This document shows, piece by piece, positions 43,857 to 52,809 of a stretch of DNA of 64,000 nucleotides. The position numbers were made by a program, and so were the translations under genes. The DNA is taken from assembly GCA_016719015.1 (NCBI GenBank), contig JADKAZ010000002.1, positions 62,001 through 126,000 on the forward strand. The letters run 5' to 3'. The notes below the pieces were generated by a model. That model did no database searches and was not told the origin of the DNA. It saw only the letters and a program-made list of their open reading frames with translations. Within the stretch, counting starts at the first letter, position 1, and each line of letters begins with the position of its first letter. This stretch comes from Chitinophagaceae bacterium. GTDB lineage: Bacteria; Bacteroidota; Bacteroidia; Chitinophagales; Chitinophagaceae.

Positions 43857-45584
43857 TTAGTTCTTTAGTATGAATTTCCTAAGGAAATTGAGAGCATTGT
43901 TGGCGGTAATACTGATATTCTGCTGCCGGTCAAACCGGAGATTGAGTTTTAATGTATCTATTTTTTCATTATTGCCAACGGCTATCCAGACTGTGCCAAC
44001 AGGTTTTTCTGCTGTGCCGCCATCAGGACCCATAATGCCGGAGGTAGCTACGGCAAAATCAACATTTAGTTTCGTAAGGGTACCCTTCACCATCTCCTTT
44101 ACCGTTTCCTCACTCACAGCCCCTGCTGATACCAATGTGTTATGCTGAACACCCAGCACATTTTCTTTTACTTCATTGTCATAGCAAACTACTGTTCCTT
44201 TGTAGTAAGCTGACGAACCCGGTACGGAAGTAATTAAATGGGCAATATATCCGCCGGTGCAGCTTTCGGTCGTTGCCATGGTTTGGCCTTTTGCTTTGAG
44301 GATATTTCCAATCACCACTTCGAGCCCTTCATCTTCATTGGTTACGAGATATTCTTTCACTATTTCCTGTAATTTTTCAAAATAGGGAGCCAATTCTTTT
44401 TCCACCGTTTCTTTGTTATCTCCCTGTGAAGTCAACCTCAGTTTTACCATTCCATAATTGGGCAGGTAGGCCAGTTTGATGTGGGGCGGGAGGGAAGGTT
44501 CAAAATCTTTTAGCATTTCTGCCAGCATGGATTCACCTTGGCCAAAAGTAAAAGCAGTGCAGTGAATGATAGCAGGCAGATCGAATTCTTTCAATAACCT
44601 GGGAATTACTTCATCGTGTATGAGGCCTTTCATTTCGTGGGGTACGCCGGGCAGGGAAATGAATACGGCCCCCCCGCCCCCCGAAGGGGGGATCTTGTAC
44701 TCCGAGACTTTGATGTTTCTTTCTTTCAGTCGGAGAATAATAGTGTTAATTACACTATCTGTATCATTAAAAACTTGTTCATTAGTAAATCGTAGAACTT
44801 CAAAACCAAGTCTGTTTAAATCTTTTGTTCTTTCTTCATCGCTGATTTTGTTTTCTGGTAGTTGATGATATAAGCCGTCAACTTCAATAACTAATTGTTC
44901 TGAAAGACAGACAAAATCAGCAATGTAATTTGAAATGATATGTTGTCTTCTGAACTTGTATCCTGCCATCTTATTGCCTCTGACAATTTCCCACAAGACT
45001 CTTTCAGCTTCTGTAGGTTGTTTTCGGCTCTCTTTTACAAATTCTTTTAGCAATCCATATGTAAATACATCTGCTCTTGAATAGGCTTGATGCTTACCTG
45101 GACTTTCGGAGTTTAGATCCCCCCTTCGGGGGGCGGGGGGGCTAAACCACATCCCCGGTGCTGTCCCCTTTGCATTATGCAACACCGTACACACATCGGG
45201 TACTTCGGCCTGTTTCAGGTTTCTTTCCAGCATGGGCCCGGGGCGGCGAAAAACTACTTCAAATAAATATTTTACATGCGCCAGCACTTTTTCATTAACA
45301 ACCAGTTTGCCACCAAAATATTTGCAGAGCAGGGGTTTGGTAATATCATCTGCCGTTGGTCCAAGGCCCCCTGTTATAATAACAATATCAGATTGTGCTC
45401 CTTCTTCATCAAGAGCATCCCAGATATCATCATATACATCACCTACGGCAACACGACGGCGAACCCATACACCAATTTTATTCAACTCTTGTGCAATGAA
45501 AGCAGAGTTGGTATCAATGGTTTGGCCTATCAATAATTCATCGCCGATGGTGATGATGGAGGCGTTGACAGAATTAGTACTCAT
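43857..45584 (-). CDS. cinA: CinA nicotinamide-nucleotide amidase with an in-frame DUF559 endonuclease insertion
   Basis: A 575-residue protein; normal CinA is about 415. Residues 1-147 are the first part of the COG1058 domain (ASIITIGDELLIGQTIDTNSAF, ITGGLGPTADDITKP, GTAPGMWF). The domain resumes at 306 with AVFISLPGVPHEMKGLI. The C-terminal amidase domain (about 405-575) has ATTESCTGGYIAHLITSVPG and TSGIMGPDGGTAEKPVGTVW. The insert, 148-305, is a repeat-coded SPPAPRRGDL, a DUF559 domain at about 176-288 (FRRQHIISNYIADFVC with Asp223; LVIEVDGLYHQ with Glu234 and Asp236; GFEVLRFTNEQV), and a repeat-coded IPPSGGGG. Removing it leaves about 417 residues, joined where other CinA proteins have a short turn. 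The frame is intact throughout. Confidence 0.93.
   Translation of the reverse strand: MSTNSVNASIITIGDELLIGQTIDTNSAFIAQELNKIGVWVRRRVAVGDVYDDIWDALDEEGAQSDIVIITGGLGPTADDITKPLLCKYFGGKLVVNEKVLAHVKYLFEVVFRRPGPMLERNLKQAEVPDVCTVLHNAKGTAPGMWFSPPAPRRGDLNSESPGKHQAYSRADVFTYGLLKEFVKESRKQPTEAERVLWEIVRGNKMAGYKFRRQHIISNYIADFVCLSEQLVIEVDGLYHQLPENKISDEERTKDLNRLGFEVLRFTNEQVFNDTDSVINTIILRLKERNIKVSEYKIPPSGGGGAVFISLPGVPHEMKGLIHDEVIPRLLKEFDLPAIIHCTAFTFGQGESMLAEMLKDFEPSLPPHIKLAYLPNYGMVKLRLTSQGDNKETVEKELAPYFEKLQEIVKEYLVTNEDEGLEVVIGNILKAKGQTMATTESCTGGYIAHLITSVPGSSAYYKGTVVCYDNEVKENVLGVQHNTLVSAGAVSEETVKEMVKGTLTKLNVDFAVATSGIMGPDGGTAEKPVGTVWIAVGNNEKIDTLKLNLRFDRQQNISITANNALNFLRKFILKN
44668..44695. repeat. Inverted terminal repeat, downstream end of the DUF559 element
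   Basis: Composition on the plus strand: G, seven C, G, six C, GAA, six G, ATCT. It is an exact reverse complement of 45115-45142, and similarity continues inward with ACTCCGA. The six C / GAA / six G part is itself a hairpin. Confidence 0.9.
45115..45142. repeat. Inverted terminal repeat, upstream end of the DUF559 element
   Basis: AGAT, six C, TTC, six G, C, seven G, C on the plus strand; the exact reverse complement of 44668-44695. It encodes SPPAPRRGDL in the CinA frame. Confidence 0.9.
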
Positions 45585-45620
45585 TTAAGATATGATTAGA
45601 ACGAAAAGAAGTAATTTGAA

Positions 45621-45639
45621 CCTGCCTGCGGCAGGCAGG
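45621..45639. repeat. Perfect palindromic repeat
   Basis: CCTGCCTGC, one G, then GCAGGCAGG: nine-base arms with no mismatch, in the short divergent gap between cinA and the PBP4 gene. Same family as 16741-16762. Confidence 0.7.
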
Positions 45640-45660
45640 CGCAAAGTTAATCACTGAACT

Positions 45661-47073
45661 ATGAAAAAAGTTTTCTTACTGGTTGCGGGTTGGTTGTTAT
45701 TGATTAGCGTTACAGTTGCCCAAACCGTTACTCAAAAATTACAAAAAGCATTTTTGCAGTTTGAAAGTGATAGCCAGTTAAAACATGCTATCAGCTCCTT
45801 GTATGTCATTGATGGAAAAACTGGTCAAGTTATATTTGATAAAAACTCACAAGTTGGATTAGCACCTGCCTCTACACAAAAAATTATTACAAGTGTTACT
45901 GCGTTTGAGTTGTTGGGAAAGGATTATCGGTATAAAACGGAATTTTGGTGGAATAAATCAACTCCCAATTATTCAAAATCTCAATACATTGAAGTAAAAC
46001 AAGTATGTGACCCTACTTTCGGAAGTGACAGATTTGAAAATACTATGCCCTCAGTAATAATAGAAAAATTTGCCGAAGCATGTAGTGCAAATAAAATTCC
46101 GATAACTGATATTGCAATTTCCAGATTCAACAATAAGTTTGAACTCCAGAAAATCCCTGATGGTTGGATATTTCAGGATATTGGCAACTATTACGGGGCA
46201 GGTGTTGCAGGATTTAACTGGAGAGAAAATCAATCAGACATACTACTAAAGGCGGGAAAATTTATCGGTGATGATGTGAAAGTGGCAAGAGTTGATACCT
46301 TAATGGCTGCGGGATACATTGATAACCAGCTAAAAACAGGCAAGGCCAATTCGGGGGATCAGGCATATTATTATTTCAATTATGGTAACAGTTCAGTATC
46401 GTATCCCATTTTAAAAGGAACAATACCTTTGGGAGAGGATAATTTTAAAATCTCTATAGCTGTTGCCAACCCTTTCTCATACTTTGTAAATGAGTTGGTA
46501 AAGAACAAGCTTGTTGGAAAAGCATATGCCAATTCAAATAGTTTTGATATCTCATCTATCTGGCAACCAGCAAAGTCCGATATTAATATTTACAGTCACT
46601 ATTCCCCTTCCCTCGACTCCATCATCTATTGGTTCAATAAAAAAAGTATCAACCTCTACGGTGAAGCATTAATAAAAACCTTCGCTTACGAAAAACAAGG
46701 TTTTGGTTCTACCGATAGCGGTGTAGCCATCATTAAAAAATTTTGGAAAGAAAAAGGCCTGGATGAAGAGGAGCTTAATATCTATGATGGTTCAGGTCTT
46801 TCTCCACTCAACCGTGTCACTACGCATGCACAGGTAGAGATTTTAAAATATGCCAAAATAAAAGATTGGTTTCCTTATTTCCTTAAATCATTACCCGACT
46901 ATAACGGCATGACTATGAAAAGCGGCACCATCAGCGATGTAAAAGGATTTTGTGGCTATCATAAATCCAAAGATGGAAAAGAGTATATATTCTCTTTCCT
47001 GGTAAATAATTACAGCGGAAAAACTTCCGGGGTGGTAAGTAAGATGTATAAGGTATTGGATGAGTTGAAATAG
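45661..47073 (+). CDS. dacB: D-alanyl-D-alanine carboxypeptidase/endopeptidase (PBP4 type)
   Basis: A 470-residue periplasmic S13 peptidase that trims or opens peptidoglycan cross-links. Signal peptide MKKVFLLVAGWLLLISVTVAQ. Active-site motifs: SxxK in LAPASTQKIITS (Ser71, Lys74); the S-x-N position reads SGLSPLNRVT; and KSGTISDVKGFCGY is the K-T-G box. A large insert between the first two motifs matches the PBP4 domain II/III arrangement. The length is normal. It is divergent from cinA across 76 bp that hold a palindromic repeat. Confidence 0.92.
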   Translation: MKKVFLLVAGWLLLISVTVAQTVTQKLQKAFLQFESDSQLKHAISSLYVIDGKTGQVIFDKNSQVGLAPASTQKIITSVTAFELLGKDYRYKTEFWWNKSTPNYSKSQYIEVKQVCDPTFGSDRFENTMPSVIIEKFAEACSANKIPITDIAISRFNNKFELQKIPDGWIFQDIGNYYGAGVAGFNWRENQSDILLKAGKFIGDDVKVARVDTLMAAGYIDNQLKTGKANSGDQAYYYFNYGNSSVSYPILKGTIPLGEDNFKISIAVANPFSYFVNELVKNKLVGKAYANSNSFDISSIWQPAKSDINIYSHYSPSLDSIIYWFNKKSINLYGEALIKTFAYEKQGFGSTDSGVAIIKKFWKEKGLDEEELNIYDGSGLSPLNRVTTHAQVEILKYAKIKDWFPYFLKSLPDYNGMTMKSGTISDVKGFCGYHKSKDGKEYIFSFLVNNYSGKTSGVVSKMYKVLDELK

Positions 47074-47152
47074 TCAATTGTGAATAGTCAATAGTGAATC
47101 GGAGAAAAGAATTACTTTAGGAGACTAAACCGAACTAAAACTCAAACTGTTT

Positions 47153-47578
47153 ATGGAACAAAATTTTAAAAATCATACCCGCCTGGTAACAGGGTATCAT
47201 GGTATTACCGGATTATTAATCTTAGCTGGCCTGATCGGCAGCATAGTTAATCTCATTAATGCAGATGCACATACTCATTATTCCGCAGCCCTGCTTGTTG
47301 TCGTATTCCTTTGTTTAATTGGCATTTTCTGGTATGCAAGAGTATTTGCCTTAAAAGCACAGGACAGGGCTATCCGTGCTGAAGAAAATTTCCGCCACTA
47401 TATTCTTACCGGCAAGCCATTTGATGCACAACTCAGAATAGGGCAGATCATTGCTCTCCGTTTTGCCAGCGATGAAGAACTTCCCGGCCTTGCAAAGAAA
47501 GCAGTTGCTGAACAGCTATCCCAGAAACAAATAAAAGAAGCTATCAAAAACTGGCGAGCCGATCATCATAGAGTTTAA
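47153..47578 (+). CDS. DUF6526 family membrane protein
   Basis: A 141-residue protein with two helices (ITGLLILAGLIGSIVNLI and YSAALLVVVFLCLIGIFWYARVF), followed by the conserved FALKAQDRAIRAEENFRHYILTGKPFD segment and a charged cytosolic tail. I recognise it as the small two-helix DUF6526 family of Bacteroidota/Acidobacteria, of unknown function. ATG 47153 is used. It is 79 bp after the PBP4 gene and convergent with the M50 gene. Confidence 0.82.
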   Translation: MEQNFKNHTRLVTGYHGITGLLILAGLIGSIVNLINADAHTHYSAALLVVVFLCLIGIFWYARVFALKAQDRAIRAEENFRHYILTGKPFDAQLRIGQIIALRFASDEELPGLAKKAVAEQLSQKQIKEAIKNWRADHHRV

Positions 47579-47630
47579 TAACAGTAAGAGTTTGTTTATT
47601 TCTGTCCTTTGCGCATTCGATGAAAACTTT

Positions 47631-48660
47631 CTAAAACCCGAACTGCTTAAAGAAGGACATATCCATATTAATGAGCCAGGGGGATGCTATGCCGGCAGCC
47701 CAAATCAGGAAGATGAAAATCTTTCCGGTGATTGATAGATCCTGGATAAGATGACGATGCAGCAGATGTTGTATTGTCGTCATGATCCGTTCTTCCTTTT
47801 CGTCGTATTCAAACGGCGGAGCTGGAGATACATCTTTGAATGAATTGTGTTCCTCAATCAGTATGTTTCTTATTCTCCAATAATCTTTATCGGGAAGGTC
47901 CTCGTATTCAAGGTCGGTATTGATGCCTTCTGCTTCTATCCTTTTTTCTATGTTATTTATTTTGTTTTCGCCAACCATTCTCAGCAACATCATCGCAGGA
48001 AAAATAAGCAATGGATAAAAGGGCATTTGTATAGCAAACCAGCACATGAAACCGATGGAAAGAAAAATAAAAATCTTACTAATGATACTTTCTTCGTCCA
48101 GGAATACACGGTTCAGTAATTGTCCTCCATCCAACGGATATACAGGAAAAAGGTTGATCAGGTTAAGTAAAATAAACAACAACCCGATCCTTGAATAGGG
48201 AATATTCAATAAATAATAGCCAGCGCTGTGCTGGTCAATCAGGTAAAAAGCAACGCCAATAATAATTCCAGGAAGAGGACCTGCCAGAAGTATAACAGCT
48301 GATTGCTTTTGCGACACTTCTCTTTTGGTTCCCGATACATAAGCCCCCGAGCAAGGGAATAAAAAAAATACCAAGGTCCTTATACCTGAAATATTTCATA
48401 GCAAAGAAATGCCCCAGTTCATGTATCATTACGATGGCAGTAATAAGTAAAAGAATCTCCCATCTTTTGAAAATGTAAATACCTAATGCGAGATAAAGTG
48501 CAAGGCTTACCAGGGAACGCATCCAGATATTATTAGCCTGGTCTGGTTTTTTATATTTAGCGGGGTAAATAATTACTTCTTCAGCAGAAACCGGTGTTTC
48601 CTCATCATTCATCAGGCTGCTGTAAGGCTTCTCCGGCATCGATTCTTCTGAATTCTCCAT
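47631..48660 (-). pseudogene. M50 family site-2-type metalloprotease, frameshifted
   Basis: Two frames make one protein of about 342 residues. ATG 48660 runs through a cytosolic N-terminus, helices and the zinc motif MIHELGHFFAMKYF, to GIFFIPLLG, then leaves frame and stops at 48235. The other frame continues GAYVSGTKREVSQKQSAVILLAGPLPG, then the second metal motif LFPVYPLDGGQLLNRV, and ends at 47631. Removing one G from the five-base run at 48344-48348 rejoins them as LLGAYVSGTK, the expected family sequence. The C-terminal part has an acidic cytosolic loop and two more helices. Either a pseudogene or a homopolymer error. Confidence 0.83.
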
Positions 48661-48669
48661 CAGGTAAAA

Positions 48670-49080
48670 TTAACCAAAATAGGGTTGCAATTTTTTCATC
48701 AGCAGGTCAGGCATAGTAGTTTTTTTCATGCCATTCGATTCCATGAAGTATAAAATAATTTTGCCAACCGCCAGTAACTCATTTTTCTCATTAAATACTT
48801 CATGGTGAAATTCTATTTTATGATGTACAGGTAATTCTTTAAGCATGGTTTTTACAGTCAACAGGTCATCATATTTAGCAGGACGGAGATAGCGGCAATG
48901 AACATCTACCACAGGCATTATTACCCCCATTTTTTCCATATCAGCGTATGTGAAACCTAACTCACGGATGGATTCAGCTCTCGCCGATTCAAAGTAGGGA
49001 AAAAAATTGCTGTGGTATACAACTCCCATCTGGTCGGTTTCGGCGTAGCGAACTCTTATTTGTGTGCTGGTGGTAAACAT
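48670..49080 (-). CDS. Acyl-CoA thioesterase (YbgC/4-hydroxybenzoyl-CoA type)
   Basis: A 136-residue hot-dog thioesterase. The motif IRVRYAETDQMGVVYHSNFFPYFESARAE carries the catalytic Asp of the YbgC type, and VDVHCRYLRPAKYDDLLTVKT and IEFHHEVFNEKNELLAVGKI complete the fold. It acts on short to medium acyl-CoA in the cytosol. The open frame extends to TTG 49098, but ATG 49080 (MFTTSTQIRVRY) fits the family. It sits ten bases ahead of the M50 gene on the same strand. Confidence 0.92.
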   Translation of the reverse strand: MFTTSTQIRVRYAETDQMGVVYHSNFFPYFESARAESIRELGFTYADMEKMGVIMPVVDVHCRYLRPAKYDDLLTVKTMLKELPVHHKIEFHHEVFNEKNELLAVGKIILYFMESNGMKKTTMPDLLMKKLQPYFG

Positions 49081-49140
49081 TTTAAATTTTTGAATCAAAT
49101 GACTTTACTAAAGTATCGTTTTATTTATTACAGTCTTATC

Positions 49141-49160
49141 CTCCCTTTAGGGAATGGGAG
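49141..49160. repeat. Short C/G-arm repeat with CTTTAGGG centre
   Basis: CTCCCTTTAGGGAATGGGAG: CTCCC and GGGAG arms enclose a TCCCTTTAGGGA palindrome. It lies between the doxX and thioesterase genes and has the same arrangement as the cinA element ends (C block, central T/A, G block, second G block). Confidence 0.45.
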
Positions 49161-49162
49161 TA

Positions 49163-49570
49163 TTATTTCCCTATCAGTCTATCCATGCTGATCTTGCCCG
49201 GTCCGGTAAAAAATAAAGCCGCATACCCCAAAAGGTAAAGAGCAGCATGTTCGCCATCGCCAAATACTTCTCCATGGTGTGCATAAAACAATGCAACAGA
49301 CATAGCAGTAATCAGTGGAACGCAGGCAAGTCTGGTCATCAATCCTAAGACAATAAAAATGGCACAAAAGAATTCGGCAAAAATTGTTAAACTCATCGAG
49401 GCAGGACCGCCAATATGAAAGGGGTCAGAAAAACCAGATGATTTTGACGCAAAGCTCATCAGTTTTTGATAACCATGGGGAATCATTAGCCCCCCAAGAG
49501 AAAGGCGAAGTAATAACAATGCAAATGAAACAGACCTGTCGGAATACTTTGTACTAAACAATTTTTTCAT
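49163..49570 (-). CDS. DoxX family membrane protein
   Basis: A 135-residue four-helix inner-membrane protein of the DoxX type. Family features are LLLLRLSLGGLMIPHGYQKL, MSLTIFAEFFCAIFIVLGLMTRLACVPL and the terminal LYLLGYAALFFTGPGKISMDRLI. These proteins are often linked to redox or thiol stress; the exact role is unknown. ATG 49570 gives the basic N-terminus. Upstream of the thioesterase gene on the same strand. Confidence 0.9.
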   Translation of the reverse strand: MKKLFSTKYSDRSVSFALLLLRLSLGGLMIPHGYQKLMSFASKSSGFSDPFHIGGPASMSLTIFAEFFCAIFIVLGLMTRLACVPLITAMSVALFYAHHGEVFGDGEHAALYLLGYAALFFTGPGKISMDRLIGK

Positions 49571-49767
49571 GGGTATGACATTCTATTAAAATGCAATGTT
49601 ACCGAAAGAAATTTTCTCATGAAATTATCTGTAAGCATGAATGAAATGTTAAAAGATGCCTTATGCCTGCACTTATCCACACCTGTTTGGAATGATGTTT
49701 GGTCTTAGCTGAAATAATTTGAATATTCGCAACGTTTAACCACCAATCGGTTTAAAGGACAAATTCA

Positions 49768-52700
49768 ATGAAGAATCAAAGTTTATTACTACTAGCCACT
49801 TTTTTCAGTATCTCCGTTTTTTCTCAACAAACCCGTTTTTATACAGATCCGGAAGAAAAATTCAAAGAAGCTAAAGAATATTTCCAGAAGGGACAATTCA
49901 GTCTTGCTTATCCGTTATTCAAAGAATTGAAACAGTCGATACGGGAAACTGATAAAGCCAATACATCCATTACAGTACAGGAAATAAATTATTACACAAC
50001 AGTTTGTGCATTGAAACAAGGTGAAGGCAGGGCAGAAAGTGAAGCACAGGAATACATCGACATCGAAAAAAATACCGCCCGGACCCAAATGATGAGTTAC
50101 CATCTGGGGGAGTATTATTTTGCCCAGCAACAATTTGCCGAAGCGGCCGCACAATATGAACAAACAAATATTGCCAATCTTAGTAACAGGGAAATTGCAG
50201 ATATGAAATTTCACCAGGGCTATTCCTATTTTACCCTGCAACGTTTTAATGAGGCAAAACCTTTGTTCAACAGCATACGCAGCATTAAGGACGATCCAAA
50301 TTACATTGATGCTAATTACTATTATGGCTTTCTTGCCTTCCGGGACAGACAGTACAGCGATGCATTAGCGGCCTTTAAGATCGTTGAAAATGAAAAAAGT
50401 TACGGTACTGTCGTTCCCTATTATATTGCCCAGGTATATTATATACAGGGGAAAAAAGATGAAGCTATCACTTACATACAGCAAAAGCTTCAATCCGGCA
50501 GCAGTTCGCAATATTACGATCTGGAACTAAAGCAATTGATTGGTCATGCGTACTTCGAAAAGAAAGAATATGCAAAGGCATTGCCTTATCTCGAAGATTA
50601 TGTGGGCCGTTCAAAAAAAGTTCGCCGGGAAGATTTGTACGAACTGTCCTATTGTTATTACCAGGCAAATAACTTTTCCAAAGCTATTGATGGCTTCAAG
50701 CAATTAAGCGGAAAAGATGATTCGCTGAGTCAGCATGCGATGTATTTATTAGGGGATGCTTATTTAAAGACGGGGCAGAAATCGAATGCCAGGAATGCTT
50801 TCTTATTTTGTTCTTCTAACAGTAGTAATGCGGAACAAAAGGAAATTTCCAAATACCAATATGCAAAACTTTCTTATGAGTTGGGTTACCAGGATGAAGC
50901 ACTCAACAGTCTGAGTGCTTTTCTCGCTGATTATCCTGCTTCCACTTATACAACTGAGGCAAAGGAGTTGATGATTGCTATGCTGGCAAACACCAACAAC
51001 TACAAAGATGCACAGGCTTTGCTGGAAGGGTTAACCAAGCCTTCTGAAAATGCCAAGAGGCTTTATCCGAGAATTTTGTATGGCCGTGCCACAGAGTTAA
51101 TAAATGATGGCAGGCTGGCTGAAGCGGATGCCTTGCTTGATAAAGCGTTGGCCGACCCCAACAATGGATCTGTACTTCCGCTATTGAACTTCTGGAAGGG
51201 TGAATTAGCCTATCGTAATAATAAATTGGATGATGCAATTAAGTATTATCATGAATATGTAAAAGGAGGCTCTCCCACAAGCGGAGAAGCAAATCTGAGT
51301 AATGTCAATTATAATCTTGGTTATTGTTATCTCAGAAAGGAAAATTATCCGGTGGCGCTGTCTTACTTTGAGCCACTGGGTAGAAATGCCACTATCAGCT
51401 CTAATTCTTTTGTTCAGGATGCTTTTATCCGCACGGCTGATTGTTATTACATGCAGAAAGATTACACAAGAGCAAAAACGATGTATGATAATGTGGTGAA
51501 ATTTTCCTGGCCGGCTGAAGATTATGCCACTTTTCAAAATGCTATGCTGGCAGGGGTGAAAAGCCCTAAGGAAAAAATTTCATTGATGAATACCATGATA
51601 AGGAAGTTCCCGGCTTCATCGCTGGTTACTGATGCTAATATGGAAATTGCCAATACTTACATGAGTGATGAAAAATTCAGCGAAGCAATTCCTTATTTAA
51701 GTGCAGTTGCCAAAACAAGTGGTAACGCAAGCCTGGTACCCCAGGCTTATCTTAAGATGGGCACATCTTATTACAACCTGAATAACAATGGGGAAGCTTT
51801 AAGGCAATTTAAAATACTCATCGATAAATATCCTAATTCTCCTGAAGCGGAAGATGCATTGGATAATATAAAAACAATTTATATAGAGGATGGAAAACCT
51901 GAAGAATATGCCGGATTCATGAGAGATGCAGGCCGCCCTTTAAGTGTAAGTACAGAGGATTCGCTTACCTATGCTGCTGCGGAAAAACGTTACGATGACC
52001 AGGATATGAATGGAGCATTGACTGGGTTTAATAACTATCTGCAGAAATTTCCGAATGGAGTGTATGCCCTTGATGCCAATTTTAATCGGGCTGAAATATA
52101 TAACTCAAAAAAAGACTGGAACAATGCATTGGTAGGTTATGATATGGTGGCAGCCAATGCCCCCAACAGGTATGCAGAAAGGGCGGTACTCACTGCGGCC
52201 AGGATCAATTTCTTCGAATTGAAAAATTATGTCCGGGCCGAGTCCTTTTATATTCAATTAAAGCAAATAACCGCCAGCCAGGAAAATAAGCTGGAAGCAA
52301 TGCGGGGATTATTGCGCAGTCAATACCAGCAGCAAAAGTGGACTGAGGCTGTTGAGAATGCAAAAGAACTGACAGAGGCGAAGGGGAGCAGTGCAGATGA
52401 CAAAACATTAGCCAATATGGCCATTGCAAAATCATACCAGGTAGGAGGGCAGTATGACCTCGCCATTGCTAATTTCAAATCCGTTGTTCAATTAAACAAG
52501 GCAGCACTGGCAGCAGAAGCACGGTATGAAATTGCCAATTGCTGGTTCCAGGTAAATAAATTGAATGAAGCGGAGAAAGCCGCTTTTGAAACCATTAATA
52601 AATCCGGGTCTTATGATTATTGGGTAACGAAAGGTTACATCCTCCTCGGTGATATTTATTTCAGACAAAAGGATTATTTCAATGCTAAAGCTACTTTCCA

Positions 52701-52806
52701 GAGCATTGTCGACAATACTATCAATGCGGAATTAAAAAATGAAGCACAGGAAAAATTGAGCCGGGTAACGGAGGAAGAAGGTAAATCAAGTAAGGTTAAT
52801 AACTGA
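49768..52806 (+). CDS. Large exported TPR protein
   Basis: A 1012-residue protein with signal peptide MKNQSLLLLATFFSISVFSQQ. It is built almost wholly of tetratricopeptide repeats, with recurrent A-x-x-x-F/Y-P pairs such as YFQKGQFSLAYPLFKEL, FAQQQFAEAAAQYEQ, YARAL-like helices, LYAQ..FLADYP and LRQFKILIDKYPNSPEAEDAL (the last similar to YbgF/CpoB-type TPRs). The C-terminus has YFNAKATFQSIVDNTINAELKNEAQEKL. It would be a periplasmic scaffold. It is the first gene of a tight run: three bases before the beta-barrel gene, which overlaps the HU-type gene. Confidence 0.9.
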   Translation: MKNQSLLLLATFFSISVFSQQTRFYTDPEEKFKEAKEYFQKGQFSLAYPLFKELKQSIRETDKANTSITVQEINYYTTVCALKQGEGRAESEAQEYIDIEKNTARTQMMSYHLGEYYFAQQQFAEAAAQYEQTNIANLSNREIADMKFHQGYSYFTLQRFNEAKPLFNSIRSIKDDPNYIDANYYYGFLAFRDRQYSDALAAFKIVENEKSYGTVVPYYIAQVYYIQGKKDEAITYIQQKLQSGSSSQYYDLELKQLIGHAYFEKKEYAKALPYLEDYVGRSKKVRREDLYELSYCYYQANNFSKAIDGFKQLSGKDDSLSQHAMYLLGDAYLKTGQKSNARNAFLFCSSNSSNAEQKEISKYQYAKLSYELGYQDEALNSLSAFLADYPASTYTTEAKELMIAMLANTNNYKDAQALLEGLTKPSENAKRLYPRILYGRATELINDGRLAEADALLDKALADPNNGSVLPLLNFWKGELAYRNNKLDDAIKYYHEYVKGGSPTSGEANLSNVNYNLGYCYLRKENYPVALSYFEPLGRNATISSNSFVQDAFIRTADCYYMQKDYTRAKTMYDNVVKFSWPAEDYATFQNAMLAGVKSPKEKISLMNTMIRKFPASSLVTDANMEIANTYMSDEKFSEAIPYLSAVAKTSGNASLVPQAYLKMGTSYYNLNNNGEALRQFKILIDKYPNSPEAEDALDNIKTIYIEDGKPEEYAGFMRDAGRPLSVSTEDSLTYAAAEKRYDDQDMNGALTGFNNYLQKFPNGVYALDANFNRAEIYNSKKDWNNALVGYDMVAANAPNRYAERAVLTAARINFFELKNYVRAESFYIQLKQITASQENKLEAMRGLLRSQYQQQKWTEAVENAKELTEAKGSSADDKTLANMAIAKSYQVGGQYDLAIANFKSVVQLNKAALAAEARYEIANCWFQVNKLNEAEKAAFETINKSGSYDYWVTKGYILLGDIYFRQKDYFNAKATFQSIVDNTINAELKNEAQEKLSRVTEEEGKSSKVNN

Positions 52807-52809
52807 TAA

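Larger units (their letters stand above)
44668..45142 (-). mobile_element. DUF559 endonuclease insertion element with inverted terminal repeats inside cinA
   Basis: A 475-bp block bounded by perfect 28-bp inverted repeats (44668-44695 and 45115-45142), coding in frame with cinA. It contains a complete DUF559 (Vsr-like, PD-(D/E)XK) nuclease domain of about 113 residues. There is no start codon of its own at a sensible place (the only internal Met is residue 206), so the nuclease is made only as part of CinA. No transposase, intein splicing motif or target duplication is visible. A homing-like or repeat-associated element is the most economical reading; that is inference. Confidence 0.75.

Noticed and set aside
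44668..45142. An intein in CinA
   Set aside because: No N-terminal Cys/Ser splice block, no HN-C/S/T C-terminal junction and no Hint-domain motifs are present; the ends are low-complexity repeat-coded linkers.
44668..45142. The DUF559 domain as a separate gene
   Set aside because: No start codon with its own promoter precedes the domain and the frame is continuous with CinA on both sides.
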